Shown here piece after piece: positions 10,392-22,786 of a DNA stretch of 64,000 bases; within the stretch, counting starts at the first letter, position 1, and each line of letters starts with the position of its first letter. The DNA lies in contig JAXBDG010000017.1 of NCBI GenBank assembly GCA_036320915.1, forward strand, positions 558,001-622,000. The letters run 5' to 3'. The position numbers and the translations under genes are program-made. The notes below the pieces were generated by a model, which saw nothing but the letters and a program-made list of their open reading frames with translations, made no database searches and was not told the origin of the DNA. The DNA comes from Linnemannia elongata (lineage: Eukaryota > Mortierellomycota > Mortierellomycetes > Mortierellales > Mortierellaceae).

Positions 10392-11825
10392 ATGGTCTTC
10401 CTCCTGAATATGATGTCCCAAACACACCCCCTCGATTTACCTGAAATTCGCTCGAAAATAGCCAGCAATCTTGGTCGCAAAGACCTCGCGTCCTGCGCGC
10501 GTGTATGCCAGGATTGGAATGACACTTTTACTCCGCTACTCTACAACTCTGTTGTATTGTCGAGACGTGGCCTCAGCATGGAATCTTTTGAGAGAAACAA
10601 GCATCATATACGACACCTGAAGATTCATAATTCTGCCTATCAAAAACTATCATCGATATCTGCACCAGGCCATCTATTTTCTAGCGTCATGGACAACTCG
10701 ACTCTGGCTACTTTGGAATTGGACAGTTACCCGATTCAATACAACGAAGTTCAGGCGCTGTTCAAGGCACTCAGGACCAACTCAACTCTGATCACCTTAA
10801 GGCTGTCCAGCAACTCGATCGGACCCGACGGAACCCAGGCGCTGGCTGAGGCACTCAAGGCCAATTCGACTTTGACCACTTTGAACTTGCGGGATAATGC
10901 GATCGGACCCAACGGAGCTGAGGCGCTGTCCGAGGCACTCAAGACCAACTCGACTCTGACTACTTTGAGCGTGTACAACAACTCGATCGGATCCAGCGGA
11001 ACCCAGGCACTGTCAGAGGCACTCAAGACCAACTCGACTCTGACCACTTTGGACATGTCCAGTAACTTGATCAGAGACGATGGAGCTCAGGCGCTGTCTG
11101 AGGCACTCAAGATCAACTCGACTCTGACAACTTTGAGCGTGTACTACAACTCGATCGGATCCAGCGGAGCTCAGGCACTGTCTGAGGCACTCAAAACTAA
11201 CTCGACTCTGACCACTTTGGACTTGTCCAGTAACTTGATCGGAGGCGATGGAGCTCAGGCGCTGTCCAAGGCACTCAAGGCTAACTCGACTCTGACCACT
11301 TTGGTCTTGTATTACAACTCGATCGGACCTAGCGGAGCCCAGGCGCTATCTGAGGCACTCAAGTCCAACTCGACTCTGGCCGCTTTGAACTTGCGGGATA
11401 ACTCAATCGGACCTGATGCAGCCCAGGCGCTGTCCGAGGCACTCAAAATCAACTCGACTCTGACCACTTTGAACTTGGAGGGGAACTTGATCGGATGCGA
11501 TGGAGCCGAGGCGCTGTCCAACGCGCTCAAGGTCAACTCGACTCTGACTACTTTAAACTTACGATACAACTCGTTCGGAGACAACGGAGCCCAGGCGGTG
11601 TCTGAGGCACTCAAGTCCAACTCAACTCTGATTACTTTGGACTTGGCCAACAACGCGATCAGAGACAGAGGAGCCCAGGCGCTGTCCGAAGCACTTACAA
11701 TCAACTGGACTCTGACCACTTTGGACTTCCACAGCAACTATATTGGACACGACGGGTCCCAAGCGCTGTCCGAAGCACTCAAAATTAACCACACTGTGAC
11801 CATCACGGGCGTCCCATGTTGGTAA
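10392..11825 (+). CDS. F-box-like/RNI-type LRR protein, copy C
   Basis: The product is 477 residues from the first ATG at 10392, or 471 from the family-conserved ATG at 10410 (MMSQTHPLDLPEI). The F-box-like head is nearly identical to that of B. Thirteen 28-residue LRR units follow, then a cap ending GVPCW. Unit 1 is the odd ELDSYPIQYNEVQ form shared with F. The pair of units SVYNNSIG and DMSSNLIRDDG is shared with B, but C carries an extra related pair, so the arrays differ by unit insertion. It could serve as a ubiquitin-ligase receptor by family analogy; its target is unknown. It is convergent with pseudogene D. Confidence 0.92.
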   Translation: MVFLLNMMSQTHPLDLPEIRSKIASNLGRKDLASCARVCQDWNDTFTPLLYNSVVLSRRGLSMESFERNKHHIRHLKIHNSAYQKLSSISAPGHLFSSVMDNSTLATLELDSYPIQYNEVQALFKALRTNSTLITLRLSSNSIGPDGTQALAEALKANSTLTTLNLRDNAIGPNGAEALSEALKTNSTLTTLSVYNNSIGSSGTQALSEALKTNSTLTTLDMSSNLIRDDGAQALSEALKINSTLTTLSVYYNSIGSSGAQALSEALKTNSTLTTLDLSSNLIGGDGAQALSKALKANSTLTTLVLYYNSIGPSGAQALSEALKSNSTLAALNLRDNSIGPDAAQALSEALKINSTLTTLNLEGNLIGCDGAEALSNALKVNSTLTTLNLRYNSFGDNGAQAVSEALKSNSTLITLDLANNAIRDRGAQALSEALTINWTLTTLDFHSNYIGHDGSQALSEALKINHTVTITGVPCW

Positions 11826-13968
<2,143 letters not shown>

Positions 13969-14410
13969 TCACTCTTGACAGGTTATGGATGGTCGCGAAC
14001 TAGGTCGCCGAACTAGGACGCCCGTAATGGCCACAGTCAAATTGGAATTGATTGCCTCAGACAACGACTGAGCTCCATTGACTCCGATCGAGTTGAACTC
14101 CCAAGTTCAAAATGGTCAGAGTCAAGTTGGCTATGGCGCTAGAACCTAATTTGTTTCGTCCATATGTCGATGTTAGTTTTTCATAGGCACAACTCTGAAT
14201 CACCAGGCGTCGTATAAGATGCTTGTTTCTCTCAAAAGATTCCATGCTGGGGCCATGTTTCGACAATACGACAGAGTTTTAGAGTGACGGAGTAAAGGAG
14301 TCGTTCCAATCCTGGCATACACACGCACAGGACGCGAGGTCGTTGAGATGGAGGCTGTTGGCAAATCTTGAGCGAATTTCAGTTAAATCGAGAGGATGAG
14401 TCCGAGACAT
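13969..14410 (-). pseudogene. F-box/LRR pseudogene D, LRR array collapsed to one unit
   Basis: The head is intact from the ATG at 14410 (MSRTHPLDLTEIRS, then CACVCQDWNDSFTPSL). A TAC to TAA change at 14279-14281 then stops the frame where paralogs read LYNSVVL. After the stop the same frame continues (NSVVLSKHGPSMESFERNKH) through the linker into the first repeat. There a 1-nt insertion, near 14100, shifts the frame. Only one LRR unit and the cap (AITGVLV) remain, where paralogs have 8-17 units. The array was probably lost by recombination between 84-nt units. Upstream, an in-frame hydrophobic stretch with its own ATG precedes the head. Confidence 0.85.
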
Positions 14411-15175
14411 CTTATACATAAGGAAGAGCGCGACAAGCGTGACGAGGAGGATGAGGAGGACAGCAATGAAGAAGTCGCAAGAAGGTGCGACAACGAGGGT
14501 AGAGATGTGAAAAGAAGGAGGTAAGGGAGAAGAAGCAAAACGAAAAGGATGATAGTGATGTTCGGCTAGGCTCCTTTCGACTTTGGGGCGTTCAGAATTG
14601 TTACAGAGAAAGTCACCGCACCTTTGGGGAGAGAATGAGATGAAAAGGAATGGCATGAAGTTGAATTCCAAAAAAAAAACTCAAGGGTTCCTGTAGAGTG
14701 ATCACCTGCAAATGCTTTGCCATTCTCCCTTAGTTTTGCCATTGCTCACGTTGGCTTTACCAACTGTCACCCAACTGTTTGGCCTCTTCGCCAGCATTTT
14801 TTTTTTTTTTACAACTTTGTAGTTTATCTACTGTCACTGCACCAATTTCTGGTTTGTTAACGGGGATAGCTGGCTTGTGGCAGCCAAGCGTTCATAGCGA
14901 CGTTGCTTTTTGATCCTTCGATGTCAGCCCTTTCAGTCCTTGCTTCATTAGAATTCCAGGTTGCGTCGTCGATACTTTGTTCATTTGTAGGAACTAAGGC
15001 TCCTTCGTCAATTCACTAAAGCCCATTGCGGTAGAAAATGAAATGAGTAGATTAGAGCAGACAGAAGTTTATGGATAGAGGCCGATGAGAAAGAACATGC
15101 GATTATCTTTACTGATATGGGTACAAAACTTCTATACTCTCCCTATCTTAATAGCTCTGGGTAAGGAATGGATGG
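14411..15175. other. Leader of D and type 2 3' flank of E
   Basis: Between 14411 and about 14700 is the leader of D, homologous to other family leaders. From about 14880 to 15175 is the 3' flank of E. This block, with AGCCAAGCGTTCATAGC, recurs after copy I (52395-52669) and, inverted, after copy K (59769-60060). No gene is seen. Confidence 0.65.
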
Positions 15176-16498
15176 TCATTGCAGTAAGATGCCCACAATG
15201 GTCACAGTCCTGTGGGTTTTGAGTGCCTCAGACAGCGCCTGAACTCCATTGTCTCTGATCAAGTTGTATTGTAAGTTTAAAGTGGTCAACGTCCTGTTGA
15301 TTTTGATTGCCTCAGACAACGCTTGAGCTCCGTTGTCTCTGATTAAGTTGTTGTTCAAGCTCAAAGTGGTCAGAGTTGAGTTGGTCTTGAGTGCCTTGGA
15401 CAGCGCCTGAGCTCCGTCGGGTCTGATATAGTTGTCCTGTAAGTTCAAAATAGTCAGAGTTGAGTTGGTCTTGAGAGCCTCGGACAGCGCCTGAGCTCCA
15501 TTGTCTCCAATCGAGGTTCGCCACAAGTGCAAAGTGGTCAGAGCTGAGTTGTTCTTGAGTGCCTCGGACAGCGCCTGAGCTCCGTTGTCTCCGATTAAGT
15601 TTTCGTACAAGCTCAAGGTGGTCAAAGTTGAGTTGGTCCTGAGTGCCTCGGACAACGCCCGAGCTCCGTTGGATCTGATCGAGTTGTCCCGCAAGTTCAA
15701 AGTGGTAAGAGTTAAGTTGGTCTTGAGTGCGTCGGCCAGTGCCTGAGCTCCGATGTCTCCAATCGAGTTTCGCCACAAGTGCAAAGTGGTCAGAGTTGAG
15801 TTGGTCTTGAGTGCTTCGGACAGTACCTGAGCTCCGTGATCTCCGATTGAGCTATTATACAGGTTCAAAGTGGTCAGGTTCAAGTTGATCTTAAGTGCCT
15901 CAGACAGTGCCTGAGCCCCATCGGGTCCGATTAAGTTGTCCTCCAAGAGCAAAGAGGTCAGAGTCGAGTTGGTCTTGAGTGCCTCAGACAATGCCTGAAC
16001 TCCGTCGGGTCCGATGGAGTTGTTCTTTAAGTGCAAATTGGTCAGAGTCGAGTTGGACTTCAGCGCCTCGGACAGCGCGTGAGCTCCGCTGTCTCCGACC
16101 GGGTTGTTTTCTAGATGCAAAGTGGTCAGAGTCGAGTTGGTCTTGAGTGCCTCCGACAGTTCCTGAGCTTCGTTGCATCCGATCAAGTTGCTAGCCAAGT
16201 GCAATTCGGTCAGAGTCGAGTTGGCCAAGACGCTAGGAACATCATCGACTTGTGATGTCCGGTGTAGGTTTTCATAAGATCTCCGAAACACCAGGCGTCG
16301 TATAAGGTGCTTGTTTCTCTCAAAAGTCTCCCTGCTGAGGCCATGTTCCGACAATATGACAGAGTTGTAGAGTGACGGAGTAAAGGAATCGTTCCAATCC
16401 TGGCTCACACGCGCACAGGACGCGAGGTCTTTGCGACCAAGACTGGTGGCGATTCTTGAGCGAATCTCGGGTAAATCGAGAGGATGTGTCTGAAACAT
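15176..16498 (-). CDS. F-box-like/RNI-type LRR protein, copy E
   Basis: The product is 440 residues from the ATG at 16498 (MFQTHPLDLPEIRSRIATSL). The F-box-like head contains CARVSQDWNDSFTP, then the ETFERNKHLIRRLVF linker, 12 LRR units and a cap ending GILLQ. The final Gln and the type 2 3' flank are shared only with I and K, which defines a subfamily. LHLWRNSIG-type units also occur in F and G, consistent with exchange between copies. Upstream of the ATG the frame is open for over 60 codons and strongly hydrophobic, but without an ATG. Divergent partner of F. A ubiquitin-ligase receptor role is inferred only. Confidence 0.92.
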   Translation of the reverse strand: MFQTHPLDLPEIRSRIATSLGRKDLASCARVSQDWNDSFTPSLYNSVILSEHGLSRETFERNKHLIRRLVFRRSYENLHRTSQVDDVPSVLANSTLTELHLASNLIGCNEAQELSEALKTNSTLTTLHLENNPVGDSGAHALSEALKSNSTLTNLHLKNNSIGPDGVQALSEALKTNSTLTSLLLEDNLIGPDGAQALSEALKINLNLTTLNLYNSSIGDHGAQVLSEALKTNSTLTTLHLWRNSIGDIGAQALADALKTNLTLTTLNLRDNSIRSNGARALSEALRTNSTLTTLSLYENLIGDNGAQALSEALKNNSALTTLHLWRTSIGDNGAQALSEALKTNSTLTILNLQDNYIRPDGAQALSKALKTNSTLTTLSLNNNLIRDNGAQALSEAIKINRTLTTLNLQYNLIRDNGVQALSEALKTHRTVTIVGILLQ

Positions 16499-17549
16499 CT
16501 GATTCGTAAGGAAGAGCGAGACAAGCGTGACGAGAATGAAGATGAGGACAGCAGTGGTGAGGCAGCAGAATGGTGCGATAGCGATGTAGGAATGAGGAAA
16601 AAGGAAGATGAAAGGAAGAATAAACGAAATAAAAAGGATGTTACAAAAAAAGTTTTCAATTTCTTTCTTCCCTACTGTGGGAAGAGTAAACGAGAGAAAG
16701 AGAAAGGAGGCTGAGACTTCTTTGGCTCATTGTTCTCAAAAGGTTAACTTGATATTGAACAAGCACAATGAGTCAGTTCTAAACCTCTTGACCATAGCCC
16801 ATCGAAGCATAGCCTTGCTGCCGAGGCCCACCGACCAATAGGGACAAATGGCTGCCCTCAACACGCTAAAGTTAGAGATGCCTCGATGGGCACACATGAG
16901 AAGTTGGGGCAAAATCGTGTTGGAAGGAAGGAAGAACGAAAGTCATTTTTTCTGTAGCTTTTTTGAGACCCTGTTTCAGAATCAGGGGAACGAGAGGATT
17001 GATTGTTGCACTCTTCAAATACATATTTCAGCAGAAAAAGGGAGAGTCGACAGTAAGAAGTGCAAAAGGAGGTATAACATCAGTTGGCAAAGCAACAAAC
17101 TGTTGGTGAAGCTACACATATTAAAGTGGGAGATGACAGATACAAAGAAATCATGCCCAAGCACTTTTGCAACGAATCCCTCGACAGGTACCCTCGAGTT
17201 TCTCTTCAGTTCCCCTGAAATCTTCCCTGTGCAACCGTATCGATTGCCCTCATGCCATTCCTTCTCACCTCACACTGGACTCTCCTTCTGCAGTTTCTCC
17301 TATCCCCTCCATTAGTCAACTGGAGGCAGTGGCTTTCTTTTGACCTATTCTGAGCATCCCAATTCGAATGAGGAACTCACCGAACGTCACTGCCATCCTT
17401 TTCATTTCATTCCTTCTTCCTTACCTCTTTCCCTTCTGCCTTACCTCTTCCTTTTCCCCATTCCTACATCGCTATCGCACCATTCTGCTGTCTCACCACC
17501 ACTGTCCTCGTCATCATCCCCATCACGCTTGTAACGCTATTCCTTAAAG
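16499..17549. promoter_or_regulatory. Divergent promoter region between copies E and F
   Basis: This 1.05 kb spacer is related along much of its length to the G/H and J/K spacers. It contains GAGACCCTGTTTCAGAATCA near 16967 and, on the F side, GTTCCCCTGAAATCTTC at 17209-17225. AAATACATATTTCAGCAG near 17018 is also shared. No gene is seen. Confidence 0.6.
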
Positions 17550-19214
17550 ATGTCTCCAACACATCCTCTCGATTTACCTGAGATTTGCTCAAGAATAGCC
17601 AGCAATCTTGGTCACAAAGACCTCACGTCCTGTGCACGTGTATGCCAGGATTGGAACGACTCCTTTACTCCGTCACTCTACAACTCTGTCGTATTGTCGA
17701 AACATGGCCTCAGTATGGACTCTCTTGAGAGAAATAAGCATTATATACGACACCTAGTGATTGAGAACTCTGCCTATGAAAAACTATCATCAATATCAGC
17801 ACGAGGCCATTTAGTTTCTAACGTCATGGCCAACTTGACGCTGGCCACTTTGGAATTGGACAGCTACCCGATTCAATACAACGAAGTTCAGGCGCTGTTC
17901 GAGGCACTCAAGACCAATTCGACTCTGACCACATTGAACATGCGGGATAACGCAATCGGATCCAATGGAGCTCAGGCGCTGTCTGAGGCGCTTGAATGCA
18001 ACGCAACTCTGACCACTCTGAACTTGTGGAATAACGCGATCGGACCCAACGGAGCTCAGGCACTGTCTGAGGCACTCAAGACCAACTCGAACCTAACCAC
18101 TTTGAACTTGTACAACAACTCGATCGGATCCAACGGAACTCAGGCGCTCTCCGAGGCATTGAAGACCAACTCGACTCTGACCACTTTGGAGCTAAGTTGG
18201 AACTCGGTCGGACCTGACGGAGCCCAGGCGTTGGCTGAGGCACTGAAAAAAAATTCGACCTTGAGCACTTTGGACTTGAAATACAACTTGATCGGGGACA
18301 ATGGAGCTCAGGCGCTGTCTGAGTCACTGAAGATCAACTCCACTCTGACCACTTTGAATTTGGGCGCCAACAAAATCGACTCTGACGGGGCTCAGGCGCT
18401 ATCTGAGGCGTTGAAAGGCAACTCGACTCTGACTACTTTGAGCTTGGAGAGTAACCCGATTGGAGACAATGGAGCTCAGGCACTGTTCGGGTCACTCAAT
18501 ACCAACTCGGCTCTTACCACCTTGAACGTACTACATAACAAGATCGGACCTAATGGAGCCCAGGCGCTGTCTGAGGCACTCAGAACCAACTCGACACTGA
18601 CCACTTTGAACTTGAATGACAACCAAATCAGATCCAACGGAGCCCAGACGCTATCTGAGGCACTCAAGAACAACTCGACTCTGACCATGTTACATTTGCG
18701 TCACAACTCGATCGGAGACAAAGGAGCCCAGGCGTTGTCTGAAGCCCTGAAGTCCAACTCGACTCTGACCACTTTGAACTTGGATGACAACTCGATCGGA
18801 TCCGACGGAGCTCAGGCGCTGTCCGAGTCACTCAAGGCCAACTCGGCTCTTACCACTTTGCACTTGTGGCGAAACTCGATTGGAGACAATGGAGCTCAGG
18901 CGCTGTCCGAGGCACTCATAACCAACTCGACTCTGACCACATTGAACTTGTCCGACAACATGATCCAAGACAACGGAGCCCAGGCGGTGTCTGAGGCACT
19001 CAAGTCCAACTCAACTCTGACCACCTTGGACTTGGCCAACAACGTGATCAGAGACAGAGGAGCCCAGGCGCTGTCCGAAGCACTCAAAATCAACTGGACT
19101 CTGACAGCATTAGATTTTGGCTACAACTTCATCGGACGTGACGGAGTCCAGGCGCTGTCCGAAGCACTCAAAACCAACCGAGCTGTGACCATTACGGGCG
19201 TCTCATTTTGGTGA
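17550..19214 (+). CDS. F-box-like/RNI-type LRR protein, copy F
   Basis: The product is 554 residues (MSPTHPLDLPEICSRIASNL, then CARVCQDWNDSFTPSL). Sixteen LRR units of 28 residues follow, then a cap ending GVSFW. Unit 1 is the odd ELDSYPIQYNEVQ form also present in C. The last three units match those of C closely (QAVSEALKSNSTL, DLANNVIRDRG). The middle of the array is unique, so F and C share ends but differ inside. It converges with G across a spacer duplicated from the C/D spacer. Role by analogy: substrate receptor for ubiquitin ligation. Confidence 0.92.
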   Translation: MSPTHPLDLPEICSRIASNLGHKDLTSCARVCQDWNDSFTPSLYNSVVLSKHGLSMDSLERNKHYIRHLVIENSAYEKLSSISARGHLVSNVMANLTLATLELDSYPIQYNEVQALFEALKTNSTLTTLNMRDNAIGSNGAQALSEALECNATLTTLNLWNNAIGPNGAQALSEALKTNSNLTTLNLYNNSIGSNGTQALSEALKTNSTLTTLELSWNSVGPDGAQALAEALKKNSTLSTLDLKYNLIGDNGAQALSESLKINSTLTTLNLGANKIDSDGAQALSEALKGNSTLTTLSLESNPIGDNGAQALFGSLNTNSALTTLNVLHNKIGPNGAQALSEALRTNSTLTTLNLNDNQIRSNGAQTLSEALKNNSTLTMLHLRHNSIGDKGAQALSEALKSNSTLTTLNLDDNSIGSDGAQALSESLKANSALTTLHLWRNSIGDNGAQALSEALITNSTLTTLNLSDNMIQDNGAQAVSEALKSNSTLTTLDLANNVIRDRGAQALSEALKINWTLTALDFGYNFIGRDGVQALSEALKTNRAVTITGVSFW

Positions 19215-21376
19215 CCATCCATATCTTATCAAGGAGTGATGAAGACAGTGAGAGTTTATATATATATAACTTCGAACCATATCAGTAAATATCTTCCACC
19301 TTCCGAACCATTTCAAATCCTACTTCAAGGGTACCAAAGCATTGCCTTCCTAGTTCTTTATTTGTATTGATCTCTCTGAGCTGTACAAGGGAAGTCCAAT
19401 AACCTTTTGTTCTTTGTTCACAATTACACGTCAATCCAACATCATGATGGTTTAGAAGGGCTTTCAAAGAACACGGGTTGGTCGTTTTGCATTGCTGGAA
19501 GGAGGATTTTTTCTTGTCAAGACACAGAGGGGATCTGATGAATTTATTTTTTTTGGGCAAAGAGTAATTCTTTCCCTCCCAGTTCTTCTTTTCTTTTGAT
19601 ACTTCTCCATGCTAAAATCGACGATGTAAGGGTCCCAGTGATAGGGAAAGAAGATCTTCCTTTACGACAACAACATCTCGTCCTTCTTTCTTTATATCGT
19701 CAGTCGGTGACCAATCCGATCGGAAGTCCATGAGAGTTCTTTCTTTTCTCTGTTCTCCATTTGCTATAGAAACATAAAGTATGGAGAGAGAGTGAGGGAT
19801 TGAAATAGGGCGAAGAATGGCCAGGATCGTCTATACAAACCTTGGAGGACGGAGAGTTTGAAGAAACATGAGCGAAAGGGGCGGTGCTCAAAACAAAGCC
19901 CCTTTTTCTTGTAACTAGGCAAAATCGACAATTCATCACCCTTGACTAGGAGGGACACTTTCAATCGATCGACACCTGCATTACAAAAAGGGCGACCATG
20001 TATACTGATATTGACAAAGTAAATCACACGGAGTCATGGGTGTCTAGAACCTCCCTGCGATGGCACCTCATGTTTTTGTTGGCCCCTAGTGTTTATTCAA
20101 AACGGTTATTAGCATGTAGCCTGACCGTGTATCTTTTGCAGTGAAGCGAGAAGATGGAGGCAGTACAGCTCCATCCTGAAAGCTGTGGGTATGAAGTGAG
20201 AACGTTCAGGTGAAGAGTGGGGTTGGAGCCGATAAAAAAAAATAAAAAAATAGAGAGAGAGAGAGAGAGAGAGAAAGAAAGAGAGAGACCAAGGAAGATA
20301 GGATCCTGGTGGGCCATGTATTTTCTTTCCCATCTCCCATGTGTGCCTGAGTTGGCCTCCCCTCTCAGCGTATTAAAATGTCCGCTCCTCAAAGCGGTCC
20401 TGGCCACTTCGTTCTCCGTTTGGCTCTTATAAGCCTCTTGTCTAAACCGCGTCTTTTTAATCTTGGATCGCGTCTAACCTAACTTCATAAACTGTAGAGT
20501 CTTGCTCTCATCATTCATACCCATCGTTAGGTTGGAGCTGTGCTGCCTCTATTGTACCTTCAAAGGTGTGCGCTCGGATAGCATGCTAATATATTTCCTG
20601 CATATACATCAGGGGGAAACTAAGTCAAAAAGACGATGAGAGGATGCCGTCTCGACCTCATCGCGTCAAGTGTTTTCTTCTTAATATCACGTTGTATGGG
20701 GCAGATTTACGATAGATTGAAAATGTATCCCTCATGTCAAAGTCATGAATTGACGATATGCCTTTTATAAGAAGAAAAAGAGCTTTGTCAGATTACTATA
20801 TCTTTCGCTCCTAGTTCTTTCTCTTTTCTCAAAGTTTGGTGGGACACGATTCTATCACTTTTTCGCCCGTATTGCTTTGCCTCACCCTCCTACACACTGT
20901 TTGTTTCTATCACAAAATAACTCCACAGCGGATCGTCCACTGACTTACGTAGAGAATAGAAGAGTAAGATTTTGTTGTCATAAAGAAAAGTCATCATTAC
21001 TACCGGGTTCTCACATAGTCGAGTTCAATTCAGAGAATCACAGAAAGAAAAAACGAACTAAGAAAAGTAAGCATTCTTGCTCAAGAGAAAAAAACGATCC
21101 TCAGGTCGCCAATGTGTCTTGTCAAGCAATCCTACTCCCTTTCAGGAATGTAAAATGACCGGCCTGTGTTCTTTAGTAACCTTGCTCAACCATTGTCATG
21201 TTGATTTGGCGTTCACCTATGAATAATGAATGAACGTCGTTGGCAGACAAGGGGATCCCTTCATGCTGTGGTATTAGTGAAACAGGACATGAAGAGGTCC
21301 GGAAGGTGAAGCATCTTTGATATGGGTATGAAATCTATATACTCTCACTACTTCATCACCAGGGTATGGATGGTCA
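19215..21376. repeat. Convergent spacer F/G, second copy of the C/D spacer
   Basis: It matches 11826-13968 in order and orientation and has the same inverted ends. It differs by a much shorter GA tract (20251-20290) and scattered indels, for example a missing stretch near 20900. No gene is seen; the small open frames are not conserved between the two copies. Confidence 0.75.
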
Positions 21377-22786
21377 CTAAAAAAGGACGCCCGTAATGGT
21401 CACAGTGCGGTTGGTTTTGAGTGCCTCAGACAGCGCCTGAGCTCCGTTGAGTCCAATCGAGTTTCGCCACAAGTGCAAAGTGGTCAGAGTCGAGTTGGTC
21501 CTGAGTGCCTCGGACAGCGCCTGAGCTCCGTTTCCTCCAATCGAGTTGAGTCCTAAATCCAAAGTGGTCAGAGTTGAGTTGGTCTTGAGTGCGTTTGACA
21601 GTGCCTGAGCTCCGTTGTCTCCAATTGAGTTTCGCCGCAAGTTCAAAGTGGTCAGAGCTGAGTTGATCGTGATTGCCTTAAACAGTGCTTGAGCTCCGTT
21701 GCACCCGATGTCGTTTTCATCCAAGTTCAAACTGGTCAGAGTCGAGTTGCTCTTGAGTGCCTCAGAAAGCGCTTGAGCTCCGTTGAATCCAATGTCGTTT
21801 TCATCCAAGTTCAAACTGGTCAGAGTCGAGTTGGACTTGAGTGCCTCGGAGAGCGCCTGAACTCCGTTTTCTCCTATCGAGCTGTCCCACAAGTTCAAAG
21901 TGGTCAGAGCCGAGTTGGTCCTGAGTGCCTCAGACAGCGCCTGAGCTCCGTTTCCTCCAATTGAGTTGAGTCCTAAATCCAAAGTGGTCAGAGTTGAGTT
22001 GGTCCTGAGTGCGTCGGACAGCGCCTGAGCTCCGTTGGGTCCGATCTTGTTATGTACCAAATCCAAAGTGGTCAGAGTCGAGTTGATCTTGAGTGCCTCA
22101 GACAGCGCCTGAGCTCCGTTGGGTCCGATCTTGTTGTTGTCCAAAATCAAGGTGGTCAGAGTCGAGTTCGCCTTGAGTGCCTCAGACAGCGCCTGAGCTC
22201 CGTTGGATCCGATGTCGTTTCTATCCAAGTCCAAACTGGTCAGAGTCGAGTTGGACTTGAGTGCCTCGGAGAGCGCCTGAACTCCGTTTTCTCCTATCGA
22301 GTTCCTTCGCAATTTCAACGTGGTCAGAGTTGAGTTGGTCTTGAGTGCCTCGGACAGTGCCTGAGTTCCGTGTTCTCCAATCGAGTTGATTCCTAAATCC
22401 AAAGTTGTCAAAGTTGAGTTGTTCTTGAGTGCCTCGGATAGCGCCTGACCTCCGTTGGGTCCTATCGAGTTGTAGCGCAAGTCCAAAGTGGTCAGATTCG
22501 AGTTGGCTGTGACGCTAAGGATGACTTGGTTCTGTGAATATGTTGATGATAGTTTTTCATAGACAGAACTCCGAATCTTCAGGTGTCGTATAAGGTGCGT
22601 GTGTCTCTCAAAAGATTCCATGCTGAGGCCCTGTTCTGACAATACGACAGATTTGTAGAGTGGTGGAGTAAAGGAATCGTTCCAATCCCGACATGCACGC
22701 GCACAGGACGCGAGGTCGCTGAGATGAAGATTGCTGGCAATTCTTGAGCGAATCTCAGGTAAATCGAGAGGATGTGTTTGGAACAT
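21377..22786 (-). CDS. F-box-like/RNI-type LRR protein, copy G
   Basis: The product is 469 residues from the ATG at 22786 (MFQTHPLDLPEIRSRIASNL, then CARACRDWNDSFTPPL). Thirteen LRR units and a cap ending GVLF follow. The linker (SVYEKLSSTYSQNQV) and units 2-3 (DLGINSIGEHGTQ, KLRRNSIG) are shared with copy L, 38 kb away on the other strand. Units 9 and 10 are near-identical neighbours (NLDENDIG), and units 7 and 12 are also alike, so the array shows recent internal duplication. The frame stays open and hydrophobic for 57 codons above the ATG but has no ATG there. The 5' end lies in the large inverted repeat shared with K. Confidence 0.92.
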   Translation of the reverse strand: MFQTHPLDLPEIRSRIASNLHLSDLASCARACRDWNDSFTPPLYKSVVLSEQGLSMESFERHTHLIRHLKIRSSVYEKLSSTYSQNQVILSVTANSNLTTLDLRYNSIGPNGGQALSEALKNNSTLTTLDLGINSIGEHGTQALSEALKTNSTLTTLKLRRNSIGENGVQALSEALKSNSTLTSLDLDRNDIGSNGAQALSEALKANSTLTTLILDNNKIGPNGAQALSEALKINSTLTTLDLVHNKIGPNGAQALSDALRTNSTLTTLDLGLNSIGGNGAQALSEALRTNSALTTLNLWDSSIGENGVQALSEALKSNSTLTSLNLDENDIGFNGAQALSEALKSNSTLTSLNLDENDIGCNGAQALFKAITINSALTTLNLRRNSIGDNGAQALSNALKTNSTLTTLDLGLNSIGGNGAQALSEALRTNSTLTTLHLWRNSIGLNGAQALSEALKTNRTVTITGVLF

